From: Luteibacter pinisoli
GTDB lineage: Bacteria > Pseudomonadota > Gammaproteobacteria > Xanthomonadales > Rhodanobacteraceae
DNA: 64,000 nt
NCBI RefSeq assembly: GCF_006385595.1
Contig: NZ_CP041046.1
Span: forward strand, 1,178,001-1,242,000
Direction: 5' to 3'
Positions within the stretch are counted from its first letter, which is position 1, and each line of letters starts with the position of its first letter. A program made the position numbers and the translations under genes. The notes beneath the pieces were generated by a model that searched no databases, was not told where the DNA came from, and saw only the letters and a list, made by a program, of their open reading frames with translations. This document shows, piece after piece, positions 8,272-17,671 of this stretch.

Positions 8272-10398
8272 TTACCAGATCTTCACCTGCTTATCGCCCG
8301 AGCGGACCATGTTCGAGCCGGCCTTGCACTGGTAAGCGTTAGCAAACGCTTCCATGTTCGACGGCGCGCCGATGGCACGCAGCGATGCCGGTGCATGCGG
8401 ATCCACGTTCAGGTACAGCATCGCCTGCTTCTCGCGGACGCTGCCGCGCCACACGCGGGCCCAGTTCAGGAAGAAGCGCTGGTCCTGGGTGTAGCCGTCG
8501 ATCTTCGACTCCGCTTCCTGCGGGTTCTTCTTCAGTGCTTCCTGCAGGGCGTCGTACGCCACGTTCAGGCCGCCCAGGTCGGCGATGTTCTCGCCCAGGG
8601 TCAGCTTGCCGTTGACGTGCAGGTCCGGCTTGTCCTTGATCGGCGCGTAGTCGTTGAACTGCGCGACCAGGCGGCCCGTGCGCTCTTCGAACTTCTTCTT
8701 GTCCGCGTCGGTCCACCAGTTCTTGTTGTTGCCTTCGCCATCGAACTGGCTGCCTTCGTCATCGAAGCCGTGGCTGGCTTCGTGGCCGATCACCGCGCCG
8801 ATACCGCCGTAGTTGATCGCGTCGTCGCCGTTGGCATCAAAGAACGGCGGCTGCAGGATCGCGGCCGGGAAGTTGATGGTGTTGTCGGTCGGGTTGTAAT
8901 ACGCGTTCACCGTCTGCGGGGTCATGCCCCAGTCAAGGCGGTCGGTCGGCTTGCCGATCTTGGCGATGTCGTAGTGGTAGTTGAACTTGCTGGCGGCTTC
9001 GACGTTGCCGAAGTAGTTATCGCCGGCCACTTCCAGGCCCGACCAGTCGCGCCACTTGTCCGGGTAGCCGATCTTCGGCAGGAAGGTGTTCCACTTGGCG
9101 ATGGCCTTCTGCTTGGTCTCGTCGCTCATCCAGTCGAGCTTCTCGATGCGCGCCTTGAGGGCATTACGCACGTTGTCGACCAGCTCGTTGGCGCGCTGCT
9201 TCGCTTCCGGCTTGAACACCTTGGCGACGTACAGCTGGCCCAGCGCTTCGCCCATGGACGAATTGACGGTGCCGAGCACGCGCTTCCAGCGCGGCTTCTG
9301 CTGCGGCTGGCCGGCGAGGGTCTTGCCGTAGAAGTCGAACTTGTTGTCCTGGAACGACTTCGACAGGTACGGCGACGCGCTGTCGATGGCGTGGAAGCGC
9401 AGGTAGGCCTGCCAGGTGGCGACCGGGGTGCTGGCCAGCATCTTGTCGAACTGGCTGAAGAACTTCGGCTGCGAGAGCGAGAAGCCCTTGTCGATGGTCA
9501 CGCCCTGGGCGGCGAAGAACTTCTCCCAGTTGAAGTGCGGGGTGATCTTGTCCGCTTCCTTCACCGAGACGAAGTGGTACTGGTTTTCCGGCGCACGCAG
9601 TTCGACCGGTGCCAGCGAGGCCGAGGCCAGCTGGGTTTCGAACTTCATGATGTCGTCGGCCTGCTTCTTCGCGTCGGCGTCGGACACGCCGGCGAGGGTC
9701 AGGGTCTTGGCGATGTAGTCGACGTAGGCCTTGCGGTTATCGGCCTGCTTCGGATCGGTGTAGTAATCCTTGGTCGGCAGGCCCAGGCCATCCTGCTGCG
9801 CGTAGCCGATCTGCACCTTGGCGTTCTGGAAGTCCGCGCCCGAGCCGAAGCCGAACACGTAGCCATTGCCGTCGTTGAAGCTGGCGTCGAGGAAGTCGGC
9901 GATGTCCTGCGGGGACTTCAGCGCGTCGATCTTGGCCAGTTCCGGCTTGAGCGGCTCGACGCCGGCCTTTTCGATCGCGGCTTCGTCCATGCCCGAGCGG
10001 TAGATCAGGCCGATCTTCTGCTCGATGGTGCCGGCCTTCGCGCTGTCGGCGCCCTTGTTCGCGGCGTCGACGATGTCGTGCTGCGTGTTCAGGCTGTTCT
10101 CGGCCAGTTGGTCGAACGCGCCCCAACGGGTGCGGTCGTCCGGGATCGGGTTGGCGGCCACCCACTTGCTGTTGACGAAGCCGTTGAAGTCGTCGCACGC
10201 GTTGATGCCGGTATCGAGCTCGGCCACATCGAAGGTCGGCTTGGCCGGGGCGGCGGCCACGGCCGGCGCGGTGCTGGCGGCGGCGGGCTGGCTGGCAGCC
10301 GGGGCGGCGGTATCGGCATCGTTGTGCTGGCTGCAGGCGGTGCCGACGAGCGCGACGCTCAGCGCCAGTGCGAGCGGCTTCAGGTACTGCTTGGTCAT
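8272..10398 (-). CDS. M13-family zinc metallopeptidase (PepO/neprilysin type), lipoprotein
   Basis: 708-residue secreted endopeptidase. The N-terminus is a lipoprotein signal (ALSVALVGTACS), so it is probably anchored in an envelope membrane. A low-complexity Ala/Pro linker follows, then the M13 N-terminal domain (DDFNGFVNSKW) and the catalytic domain with zinc motif VIGHEASHGFDDEGSQFDG and third ligand region ENIADLGG. It ends in the typical C-terminal stretch with a final Trp (QVKIW). Full length for the family. It is transcribed away from the phosphoesterase gene and ends at a strong terminator. Confidence 0.96.
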   Translation of the reverse strand: MTKQYLKPLALALSVALVGTACSQHNDADTAAPAASQPAAASTAPAVAAAPAKPTFDVAELDTGINACDDFNGFVNSKWVAANPIPDDRTRWGAFDQLAENSLNTQHDIVDAANKGADSAKAGTIEQKIGLIYRSGMDEAAIEKAGVEPLKPELAKIDALKSPQDIADFLDASFNDGNGYVFGFGSGADFQNAKVQIGYAQQDGLGLPTKDYYTDPKQADNRKAYVDYIAKTLTLAGVSDADAKKQADDIMKFETQLASASLAPVELRAPENQYHFVSVKEADKITPHFNWEKFFAAQGVTIDKGFSLSQPKFFSQFDKMLASTPVATWQAYLRFHAIDSASPYLSKSFQDNKFDFYGKTLAGQPQQKPRWKRVLGTVNSSMGEALGQLYVAKVFKPEAKQRANELVDNVRNALKARIEKLDWMSDETKQKAIAKWNTFLPKIGYPDKWRDWSGLEVAGDNYFGNVEAASKFNYHYDIAKIGKPTDRLDWGMTPQTVNAYYNPTDNTINFPAAILQPPFFDANGDDAINYGGIGAVIGHEASHGFDDEGSQFDGEGNNKNWWTDADKKKFEERTGRLVAQFNDYAPIKDKPDLHVNGKLTLGENIADLGGLNVAYDALQEALKKNPQEAESKIDGYTQDQRFFLNWARVWRGSVREKQAMLYLNVDPHAPASLRAIGAPSNMEAFANAYQCKAGSNMVRSGDKQVKIW

Positions 10399-10638
10399 GG
10401 ATATCCCTCAGTGGATGGTCACGGATCGGCACTCCCCGGCGCCGGCCCCGCCCGAGGATAGTCCTTGCGGAGGCGGGAAGGGGCCCACTGTGACGAAAGT
10501 CATGGTTTGAGGAAAAGCTCAAACATCGGCCATTTTGTCCCTTGGCTGTCACAACAGGTTCCTACGCTTCCCCTTACCGCATGACAGGGGATGCGGCCCA
10601 TAGCTAGTCGGCGCATCCACCACCGAGGAGCCACTGTC

Positions 10639-12324
10639 ATGCGCAAGATCCTGGCCGCGGGCATTGCCTGCGTGCTTTCCCTTTCGGCCGCCACCCTGGT
10701 CGTCGCCCAGCAGACCGCCCCGGCGGACGCGGCCTCCAGCGCCCTGAGTTTCGGCTTCGGCCACGGCGGTCACGGCAGCGACCCCCGCACGTCCACCCCC
10801 ATCAAGCACATCGTGGTGATCTTTCAGGAGAACGTCTCCTTCGATCATTACTTCGGCACCTACCCCTTCGCGGGCAATGGCCGCGGCGAGCCGGCGTTCT
10901 ACGCACGGCCCTTCACGCCGAACGTCAACGGGCTGGACCACAAGCTCCTGACCCGTAACCCGAACGCGACGAACACGGCCAACGCCGATGCGGCGATCAA
11001 CCCGTTCCGGCTGACCCGGGCCCAGGCCGCCACCGCCGACCAGGACCACGGCTACACCTCGGAACAGCGCGCCTTCCATGGCGGCAAGATGGATCTGTTC
11101 CCGCTGTACACCGGCCACGGCGAGACCCTGCCGGGCGGCGACGCCTCGGAAGAGGGCAAGGGCCAGGTCATGGGCTATTACGACGGCAACACCGTCACGG
11201 CCTACTGGAACTACGCCCAGCATTTCGCGATGAGCGACAACAGCTACGGCACGGTGTTCGGCCCGTCGAGCCCGGGTGCGATCAACCTGATCTCCGGCCA
11301 GACCGCGGGCGTCATCGACACCCTCAACGGTACCGGCGCGGAAACCGACGACGGCCATGGCGGCCTGACGATGATCGGCGACCCGGATCCGATCGGCGAC
11401 GTCTGCTCCTCGCCGACGTCCAACCAGGCCACCATGGGCGGACGCAACATCGGTGACCTGCTGAACGACCAGAAGGTGACCTGGGGCTGGTTCCAGGGCG
11501 GGTTTGACCTGACCCGCGCCAACCCCGATGGCAGCACCGGCTGCACGCGCCGCACGCTGTCGGCGGTGACCAACACCACGTCAAACGACTACAGCCCGCA
11601 CCACCAGCCGTTCCAGTACTACCCCTCCACGGCGAACCCGACGCATGCGCGGCCGACCTCGGTGGCGAACATCGGCAAGACGGACGCTGCCAATCACCAG
11701 TACGACATCGAGGATTTCTACGATGCGCTGGACGCGGGCAACCTGCCGTCGGTGAGCTTCCTGAAGGCCCCGGCCTACCAGGACGGCCACGCGGGCTATT
11801 CCGATCCGCTGGATGAGCAGGCCTTCGTGGTGAAGGTGATGAACGCCCTGCAGAAGAGCGGTGAGTGGAACGACACGGCCGTGGTCATCGCGTATGACGA
11901 CTCCGATGGCTGGTACGACCACCAGGATCCGCCGCACGTGCATGCCTCCACCGGCACCACCGACGCGCTTGACGGCGACGGCGTGTGCAAGGGCCGCACC
12001 GTGCTTCCGGGCATCGATGGCAAGACGCCGGCCATGGGCCGCTGCGGCTTTGGTCCGCGCCTGCCGCTGCTGGTGGTGTCACCGTGGGCTCGCGACAACT
12101 TCGTGGACCACAACGTCACCGACCAGAGCTCGATCACGCGCTTCATCGAAGACAACTGGCTGGAAGGCAAGCGCATCGGCGGCGGTTCCAGCGACGCCTC
12201 GGCGGGCCGGATCGACGGCATGTTCGACTTCTTCCTGCCGCGGTTCTTCGGCCGCACGCTGATCCTCGACGAGACGACGGGCCAGCCGAAGGGCCGTCCG
12301 TGGCCCGGTAACGGGCATGGTTGA
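10639..12324 (+). CDS. Secreted phosphoesterase (phospholipase C / acid phosphatase AcpA family)
   Basis: Sec-exported hydrolase of phosphate esters, 561 residues. The signal peptide (KILAAGIACVLSLSAATLVV) is followed by the family's opening motif KHIVVIFQENVSFDHYFGTYP near residue 55. Further conserved parts are MGYYDGNTVTAYWNYAQHF, a second metal-site segment (VVIAYDDSDGWYDHQDPP) and PLLVVSPWARDNFVDH. The ATG at 10639 has GAGGAG about 9 bases upstream. The 3' end overlaps the following multicopper oxidase gene by 8 nt, so the two are translationally coupled. Substrate (phospholipid or phosphomonoester) cannot be told from sequence. Confidence 0.92.
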   Translation: MRKILAAGIACVLSLSAATLVVAQQTAPADAASSALSFGFGHGGHGSDPRTSTPIKHIVVIFQENVSFDHYFGTYPFAGNGRGEPAFYARPFTPNVNGLDHKLLTRNPNATNTANADAAINPFRLTRAQAATADQDHGYTSEQRAFHGGKMDLFPLYTGHGETLPGGDASEEGKGQVMGYYDGNTVTAYWNYAQHFAMSDNSYGTVFGPSSPGAINLISGQTAGVIDTLNGTGAETDDGHGGLTMIGDPDPIGDVCSSPTSNQATMGGRNIGDLLNDQKVTWGWFQGGFDLTRANPDGSTGCTRRTLSAVTNTTSNDYSPHHQPFQYYPSTANPTHARPTSVANIGKTDAANHQYDIEDFYDALDAGNLPSVSFLKAPAYQDGHAGYSDPLDEQAFVVKVMNALQKSGEWNDTAVVIAYDDSDGWYDHQDPPHVHASTGTTDALDGDGVCKGRTVLPGIDGKTPAMGRCGFGPRLPLLVVSPWARDNFVDHNVTDQSSITRFIEDNWLEGKRIGGGSSDASAGRIDGMFDFFLPRFFGRTLILDETTGQPKGRPWPGNGHG

Positions 12325-13939
12325 TCGCCGCCGTTTCCTTAAGGCGGTGGGTAGCGCGGCCGCGGCGGGATGGATCCCGTCGCGGCTGTTTGCGCACGAC
12401 ATGAAGCACATGGAGATGGCGCCGACCGGCAAGGTCGGAAACGACCTGTGCATGCACGCCATGGGCGATACCACGCGGATGCCGGGGCTGGTCGATCCGG
12501 CGAAGCTCGCCGCGTTCGTCGATCCGCTGCCGATCCCGACGGTGCTCCGGCCTGAACCGGGCAAGCTCCTGACGGTGCGCATGGCGGCGAGCCAGCAGAA
12601 GCTGCATCGCGACCTGCCGCCCACCGAGCTGTGGACGTACAACGGCAGCTATCCCGGCCCGACGATCGAAGCACGCAGCGGCCAGGCGTTTGATGTGTCC
12701 TGGGACAACGGCCTGCCGACCAAGCATTTCCTTCCCGTCGACCACAACATCTGTGGAGCGGAAGCGGACAAGCCGCTGGTGCGCGCCATCACCCATCTGC
12801 ACGGTGCGAAGGTGCCGCGCAAGGACGACGGCTACCCGGAAGACTGGTACGTGCCGGGCAAGTCGCGCCGGCATCATTACCCGAACGCGCAGGACGCCGC
12901 CACGCTGTGGTACCACGACCACGCCATGGGCATTAACCGGCTGAACATGTACGCCGGGCTCATGGGCCTTTACCTGTTGCGCGACGAGCACGAGCTGTCG
13001 CTCGGCCTGCCGTCGGGCGACTTCGAGCTGCCGCTGGTCATCGCCGACCGCTGGCTGCGCGACGACGGCCGCCTGTATTACCCGGACTCCGGCGACGCGA
13101 CGGCGCCGTGGGTCCCCGAAGTGTTTGGCAACCTTACGCTGGTGAACGGGGCGATCCTGCCGCGCGCCGACGTGCAGCCGCGCCGTTACCGGCTGCGCGT
13201 GGTGAACGCCGCGAACGGGCGCTTCTACCACCTTCGCTTCAAGGACGGCCGGCCGTTCCAGGTCATCGGTTCGGACCAGGGTCTGCTCGCCGCGCCCGCG
13301 ACGATGCGCGCCATCTTTCTCGCGCCCGGCGAACGCGCCGACATCGTCGTGGACTTCGCCCCGTTGCGCGGTGGCACGGTGGAACTGATGAACGACGCAC
13401 TGCCGCTGATGCGTTTCGCGGTGGGGCAGGGCGCGGTGCAGGACGACAGCCGTGTACCGGACGTGCTGCGCGACCTGCCGCGTGTCACCGAAGCCAGCGC
13501 GTCAAAGACCCGCGAGATGACTCTGGACGAGTACAGCGACTGCGTCGCCACGCCCATGCTCATGCTGCTCAACGGCAAGCGCTGGCACGATCCGGTGACG
13601 GAAACGATCAAGATCGGAAGCACGGAGATGTGGAACCTGGTGAACCTCACCGAGGACACGCATCCCGTGCACCTGCACCTGGTGCGTTTCCAGATCCTCG
13701 ACCGGCGTCCGTACGACGTCGACGAGTACATGGAAAAGAAAACCATCCGCTACGTCGGCCTGGCCCAGCTCCCTCCACCGCACGAGCGTGGGTGGAAGGA
13801 TGTGGTCCAGTCGTACCCAGGCATGGTGACGCGGATCGTTGCCACGTTCGACGGCTACGCCGGCCGCTATGCGTGGCATTGCCATCTCGCCGAGCACGAG
13901 GCCAACGAGATGATGCGTCCCTTCGAGGTGGTCGCCTGA
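12317..13939 (+). CDS. Tat-exported multicopper oxidase (CueO/bilirubin-oxidase-like)
   Basis: 540-residue laccase-type oxidase that couples substrate oxidation to reduction of oxygen to water. A twin-arginine signal is visible (DRRRFLKAVGSAAAAG). All four copper-ligand motifs are present: THLHGAK, LWYHDHAMG, HPVHLHLVRF and HCHLAEHEANEMM. Three cupredoxin domains fit the length. No Met-rich CueO-style insert is visible, so a copper-efflux role is not shown. The start codon overlaps the stop of the upstream phosphoesterase by 8 nt, so the pair is one operon exported by two different routes. Confidence 0.94.
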   Translation: MVDRRRFLKAVGSAAAAGWIPSRLFAHDMKHMEMAPTGKVGNDLCMHAMGDTTRMPGLVDPAKLAAFVDPLPIPTVLRPEPGKLLTVRMAASQQKLHRDLPPTELWTYNGSYPGPTIEARSGQAFDVSWDNGLPTKHFLPVDHNICGAEADKPLVRAITHLHGAKVPRKDDGYPEDWYVPGKSRRHHYPNAQDAATLWYHDHAMGINRLNMYAGLMGLYLLRDEHELSLGLPSGDFELPLVIADRWLRDDGRLYYPDSGDATAPWVPEVFGNLTLVNGAILPRADVQPRRYRLRVVNAANGRFYHLRFKDGRPFQVIGSDQGLLAAPATMRAIFLAPGERADIVVDFAPLRGGTVELMNDALPLMRFAVGQGAVQDDSRVPDVLRDLPRVTEASASKTREMTLDEYSDCVATPMLMLLNGKRWHDPVTETIKIGSTEMWNLVNLTEDTHPVHLHLVRFQILDRRPYDVDEYMEKKTIRYVGLAQLPPPHERGWKDVVQSYPGMVTRIVATFDGYAGRYAWHCHLAEHEANEMMRPFEVVA

Positions 13940-13941
13940 GC

Positions 13942-15726
13942 TCAGTGCACCTGCTGCAGGGCGGTGCGGTCGAGGCGAAGCACGGGGTACGCCCCCACCT
14001 TCTGCGCGGTGTACCACGGGCTGCGTTCGAAGAAGAACGACAGGCGGGCGCGCGGGCTCGATGCGAAGGCCGGATCGGCGGCGACCTTCGCATCGAACTC
14101 GGCCTTCAGCGCCGGGTTCTCCGCGATCATCTTGCGAGCCAGGGCTTCCATCACGCGCGGCTCGCCGTATTCCTTCGGCTCGAAGATGGCGTCGAGGTAA
14201 CCCCAGCGCAGCAGTGAATCCGGTGCGCGCGCATCGAGCAGGTTGGCGGCAAGCACGGCGTCGGCGTCATCACTGCGCACGATCACGGTGCCGGCCGGGA
14301 GCGTCACCGTGGCCTGCGCGGGGGTGATGGTGGCATCGCGCAGCAGGTGGTGGCCCTCGAAGGGCTTCTCGGCCCAGCTCGGGTTGGTCAGCATGTCCTG
14401 CGTGGCGCTGACGGTGACCGGTGCCTGCGTGGTCGTATACGGAATATGGTGCGCATCGAGGCGGCTGATGATCGCCGTCCACTGCGCCGGGATCACCCAC
14501 GCGGCCGGCAACGGCGCGGCCACGTCCGGCTGCAGGTCGAGCCAGCTCTGGATCGCGTAGGTCTTCTTCCTGGTCGGGTCGTACTGGATCCAGGTGTCGC
14601 CGGAGATGTCGCTCTTCGTCTGCGTGAACGCGTAACCCTTCAGCGTGAATGGCTTCGATGTCGGGTCCGCTTTGAAGGTGACGGCCAGCGACGCGTCCGG
14701 TGCGGCGGAGAGCGCGGCGGCCCACGTGTCGGCATCCTTCGATGCTTTCAGTAGCGCCGCCGGGTCGCGATTCACGTGGTCGAGCACGGCACGCACGATG
14801 TCGTAGGTGCCGTGCACGCGCACCGCGTACGGCTTCAGCATGTGCGTTTCGATCAGCAGGCCGGCGCGGTTGCGGATCGCCGCGTAGCCCGTGGAGAAGC
14901 GCGGGCCGGAACCGAAGTTCTCGATGCCCTTGGTCGGGTCGCGGCCGTCCTTGAATTCCAGGTACGGCGAGGCGAGGTGGCCCATGGCCTCGTAATGCGG
15001 AATGGCATCACCGTCGATGGCGGCCTTCTGCCAGGCCGCCACGGAAGGCGCCAGCTTGTGCGCATCCTCGGTGTACCAGGTGAGGTCGTACTGGTAGTCA
15101 GCGCCATCGGTGGTGTGGATGTCGATCAGCAGGTCCGGCCGCCAGGTGTTCCACAGCTGCAGCCACGCGCGGGTTTCCGGCGCGTCGGCTTTCACGTAGT
15201 CGCGGTTGAGGTTGAGGTACTGGGCCTGGCCGCGAAAGCCCATCTGTTCCGGGCCGTTCTGGTTGATGCGGAAGTACGGGCCCGCGTTCTCGTGGCCATC
15301 CACGCTATACACCGGGATGAACACCAGCACGGCGTGGTCGAGCAGGTGGGCGAGCTTGCCAGTGACCGCGAAGTCGCGCAGCAGCATCAGGCCGGCATCC
15401 TTGCCCTCGATCTCGCCGGGGTGGATGCCCGCCTGCAGCAGCACCACGGGCTTGCCGGCGGCGCGTGCCTTCTCGGGTGTCAGGTCGCCGTCTTTCGCAG
15501 CAACCACTACCGTCATCGGCCGGCCTTCGGGCGTGGTGCCGAAGGTCTGCAGGCTCAGCGTGCCGTGCGAGGCATCTACCACGCGATGCAGGTAGGCCAG
15601 CGTGTCCGCATAGGATGGCGTGGTGCGGAAGCCCGAGGCCTCGGCCGGGGTGATCCAGGACTCGCTGGCATGGCTGGCGAACGGGGCGGCGGCGAGCAGG
15701 GCGAGGAAAAGGCGAGTGGCGCGCAT
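13942..15726 (-). CDS. Secreted M14-family zinc carboxypeptidase
   Basis: 594 residues from the ATG at 15726, which directly precedes a signal peptide (RLFLALLAAAPFASHAS). The M14 zinc motif HxxE is in QAGIHPGEIEGKDAG. The NR substrate-binding pair and third zinc ligand follow in LNLNRDYVKADAPETR and LLIDIHTTDGADY, and a likely catalytic Glu is in GLLIETHML. The C-terminal third is a non-peptidase extension. It converges with the multicopper oxidase gene (2 nt between stops) and is divergent from the sigma-factor gene at 15808. Confidence 0.93.
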   Translation of the reverse strand: MRATRLFLALLAAAPFASHASESWITPAEASGFRTTPSYADTLAYLHRVVDASHGTLSLQTFGTTPEGRPMTVVVAAKDGDLTPEKARAAGKPVVLLQAGIHPGEIEGKDAGLMLLRDFAVTGKLAHLLDHAVLVFIPVYSVDGHENAGPYFRINQNGPEQMGFRGQAQYLNLNRDYVKADAPETRAWLQLWNTWRPDLLIDIHTTDGADYQYDLTWYTEDAHKLAPSVAAWQKAAIDGDAIPHYEAMGHLASPYLEFKDGRDPTKGIENFGSGPRFSTGYAAIRNRAGLLIETHMLKPYAVRVHGTYDIVRAVLDHVNRDPAALLKASKDADTWAAALSAAPDASLAVTFKADPTSKPFTLKGYAFTQTKSDISGDTWIQYDPTRKKTYAIQSWLDLQPDVAAPLPAAWVIPAQWTAIISRLDAHHIPYTTTQAPVTVSATQDMLTNPSWAEKPFEGHHLLRDATITPAQATVTLPAGTVIVRSDDADAVLAANLLDARAPDSLLRWGYLDAIFEPKEYGEPRVMEALARKMIAENPALKAEFDAKVAADPAFASSPRARLSFFFERSPWYTAQKVGAYPVLRLDRTALQQVH

Positions 15727-15807
15727 GGAACCTACCGGCGAGGGGAATCCGGCCATTGTGTGATTTTTTGCCGCGCCGGGCGAATCATGGGGGAAAGAGG
15801 AGGGCAC

Positions 15808-16314
15808 ATGGCCGACGAGGAACGCCGACGACGCTGCGAAAGCCTGCTGCGTGAGCACCGCCGCATCGTGTTCAAGGTGGCCGCGGTGTATGCACGCAAT
15901 GCCGAGGACCGGCAGGACCTGGCGCAGGATATTGCGCTGCAGGTGTGGCGCTCATTCGCCTCCTATGACCCGGCACGGCCGTTCACGACGTGGATGTATC
16001 GGGTGGCGCTCAACGTAGGGCTCTCGCATGCCCGCCGCGAGCGCGAACGGCCGCCCATGGAGGGCGCCGATGCACTGGATGCCTTGGAAGGCGGCATGCC
16101 CATCGTCGAGCCCGACGAACGGCTTGCTCACCTGGCCCGGGCGATCGAGGCCCTGGAGCCCCTCGAACGCGCCCTGGCCCTGCTTTACCTGGACGAGCTG
16201 CCCTACACCGAGATCGCGGGCGTGCTCGGCCTTTCCGAAACCAACGTGGGCACGCGCATCGCCCGCCTGAAGCAGCGCCTGCGCCGCCAACTCATTGGCA
16301 CGCCTACCCCCTGA
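15808..16314 (+). CDS. ECF-family RNA polymerase sigma factor
   Basis: 168 residues with sigma region 2 (DLAQDIALQVWRSFASYDP and TTWMYRVALNVGLSHARR) and region 4 (ERALALLYLDELPYTEIAGV, then LSETNVGTRIARLKQRLRR). The ATG at 15808 follows AGGAGG at the right distance; another ATG at 15787 lacks one. Eleven nt separate it from the next gene, a four-helix membrane protein in the position normally held by an anti-sigma factor. Target promoters are not evident within the window. Confidence 0.93.
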   Translation: MADEERRRRCESLLREHRRIVFKVAAVYARNAEDRQDLAQDIALQVWRSFASYDPARPFTTWMYRVALNVGLSHARRERERPPMEGADALDALEGGMPIVEPDERLAHLARAIEALEPLERALALLYLDELPYTEIAGVLGLSETNVGTRIARLKQRLRRQLIGTPTP

Positions 16315-16325
16315 AGGAGACACGC

Positions 16326-16937
16326 ATGGAACTCGACGAACTGAAAGCCAGCTGGGCCGAACTGGACCGCCGCGTGGCGAGGCTGGAAGTGGCCATGCCG
16401 ACGGGCGGCGCGGCGCGGGGCGTGCGCGCCGAGCTGCGGCCGCTGCGCTGGGGGCAGTCGGTGCAGGCGTTGGCCGGGCTGTTGCTGGCCATGGCGGCGG
16501 GTTCGTTCTGGGTGGACCACCGCGACGCGGCCGGCCCCCTCGTGGCCGGCCTGCTCCTGCACCTCTACGGCATCGCCATGATCGTGGCGGCGGCCCGCAA
16601 CCTGGTCCTGGCCGCGCGGGCCGTCGAGGACGTACCCGTGGTCGAACTGCAGCAACGCGTTGCGACGCTCCGCGCCTGGCGCATCCGCGAGGGCCGCTGG
16701 TTTGGCGTGGCCGGTTGCTTCATGTGGGTACCGATGGTGGTCTGTGCCTTCGCGCTGCTGGGCGTGGATATCGTGGCGGCCAACCCGGTATACATGGCCT
16801 TCAACCTGCTGGCGGGGGTCGTGTGCGCGGGCGTGTTCGTCCTCGTGTCGCGGCTCGACAAGGCGCCGGAGGGCGGGGCGGTGCGCCGCGCCCGGGAGCG
16901 GCTGGATGAAGTCATCCGCTTCACCCGCGGCGGGTAA
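16326..16937 (+). CDS. Membrane protein co-transcribed with the ECF sigma factor (possible anti-sigma partner)
   Basis: 203 residues. A short cytoplasmic N-terminus with a coiled-coil look (ELDELKASWAELDRRVARLE) is followed by about four transmembrane segments (near residues 43-60, 66-88, 122-145 and 150-170) and a charged tail. GAAGGAG precedes the ATG. Position and topology suggest it controls the sigma factor at the membrane. It has no recognisable zinc-binding anti-sigma (HxxxCxxC) motif, so the assignment is contextual. Confidence 0.7.
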   Translation: MELDELKASWAELDRRVARLEVAMPTGGAARGVRAELRPLRWGQSVQALAGLLLAMAAGSFWVDHRDAAGPLVAGLLLHLYGIAMIVAAARNLVLAARAVEDVPVVELQQRVATLRAWRIREGRWFGVAGCFMWVPMVVCAFALLGVDIVAANPVYMAFNLLAGVVCAGVFVLVSRLDKAPEGGAVRRARERLDEVIRFTRGG

Positions 16938-17005
16938 CCTAAGCCCGAGCTAAGCTGGGGCTCCTGATAATCCGCACGGTTCCCCACCCCCAAGGCCATG
17001 CCTGC

Positions 17006-17671
17006 GTGCACATCCTCCTCGTCGAAGACGACCCCCAGCTCGGCGATGCCATCCGCCGCGCGCTGGAGCGCCTCGCCCACACCATCACCTGGATCCGTGA
17101 CGGCAACGAGGCCCTGGTGGCGCTGCGCGAGCTCGATGCCGACCTGGTGCTCCTCGATCTTGGCCTGCCCGGCATGGACGGCCTGGACGTGCTGACGGAC
17201 GCGCGCCGCCTGCGGGTGACCACGCCGGTCATCGTCATGTCGGCCCGTGACCAGCTCGATGCGCGCATCCAGGTGCTGGATGCGGGTGCGGACGACTACA
17301 TCGTCAAGCCGTTCCACCTGGACGAGCTGGCGGCACGAATCCGCTCGCTGTCGCGCCGTGTTCGTGGCGCCGCGGTGAATCGCCTCGAGGCCGGGGCGCT
17401 GAGCCTCGACCTGGGCACCTTCGACGTGGTGTGGCGAGGCGAGAAGGTGGACCTCACGCGGCGCGAGTTCGGCCTGCTGCAGGCGCTGATGGAACGGGCC
17501 GGCCGCATCGTCCGTCGCGAGGCGCTGGAGACCTCGCTCTATGGGCCTGGCAGCGACGTGAGCACGAGCGCGCTGGAGGTGCTGGTCCACTCGCTGCGGC
17601 GCAAGCTGAGCCCGGGCGCCATCCAGACGGTGCGCGGTTTCGGCTACATGGTGCCGCGGGAACCGACGTGA
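17006..17671 (+). CDS. OmpR/PhoB-family response regulator
   Basis: 221 residues: a receiver domain with acidic pocket VEDDPQ, phospho-acceptor Asp51 (LVLLDLGLPGMDG), Ser/Thr switch (VIVMSARD) and Lys in YIVKPFH. A winged-helix DNA-binding domain follows (DLTRREFGLLQALMERAGRI and LEVLVHSLRRKL). It starts at GTG 17006 and its stop overlaps the GTG of the kinase gene by 4 nt, so the pair is co-translated. The closest look is to QseB/PmrA-type regulators; the signal is unknown. Confidence 0.94.
   Translation: MHILLVEDDPQLGDAIRRALERLAHTITWIRDGNEALVALRELDADLVLLDLGLPGMDGLDVLTDARRLRVTTPVIVMSARDQLDARIQVLDAGADDYIVKPFHLDELAARIRSLSRRVRGAAVNRLEAGALSLDLGTFDVVWRGEKVDLTRREFGLLQALMERAGRIVRREALETSLYGPGSDVSTSALEVLVHSLRRKLSPGAIQTVRGFGYMVPREPT

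Noticed and set aside
10485..10560. Possible Pho box upstream of the phosphoesterase
   Set aside because: Single CTGTCA-like half-sites occur (near 10485 and 10546), but no pair has the correct 11-bp spacing.
14776..15807. Extended N-terminus for the sigma factor
   Set aside because: The extension is antisense to the M14 peptidase gene; AGGAGG and the conserved sigma domain both place the start at 15808.
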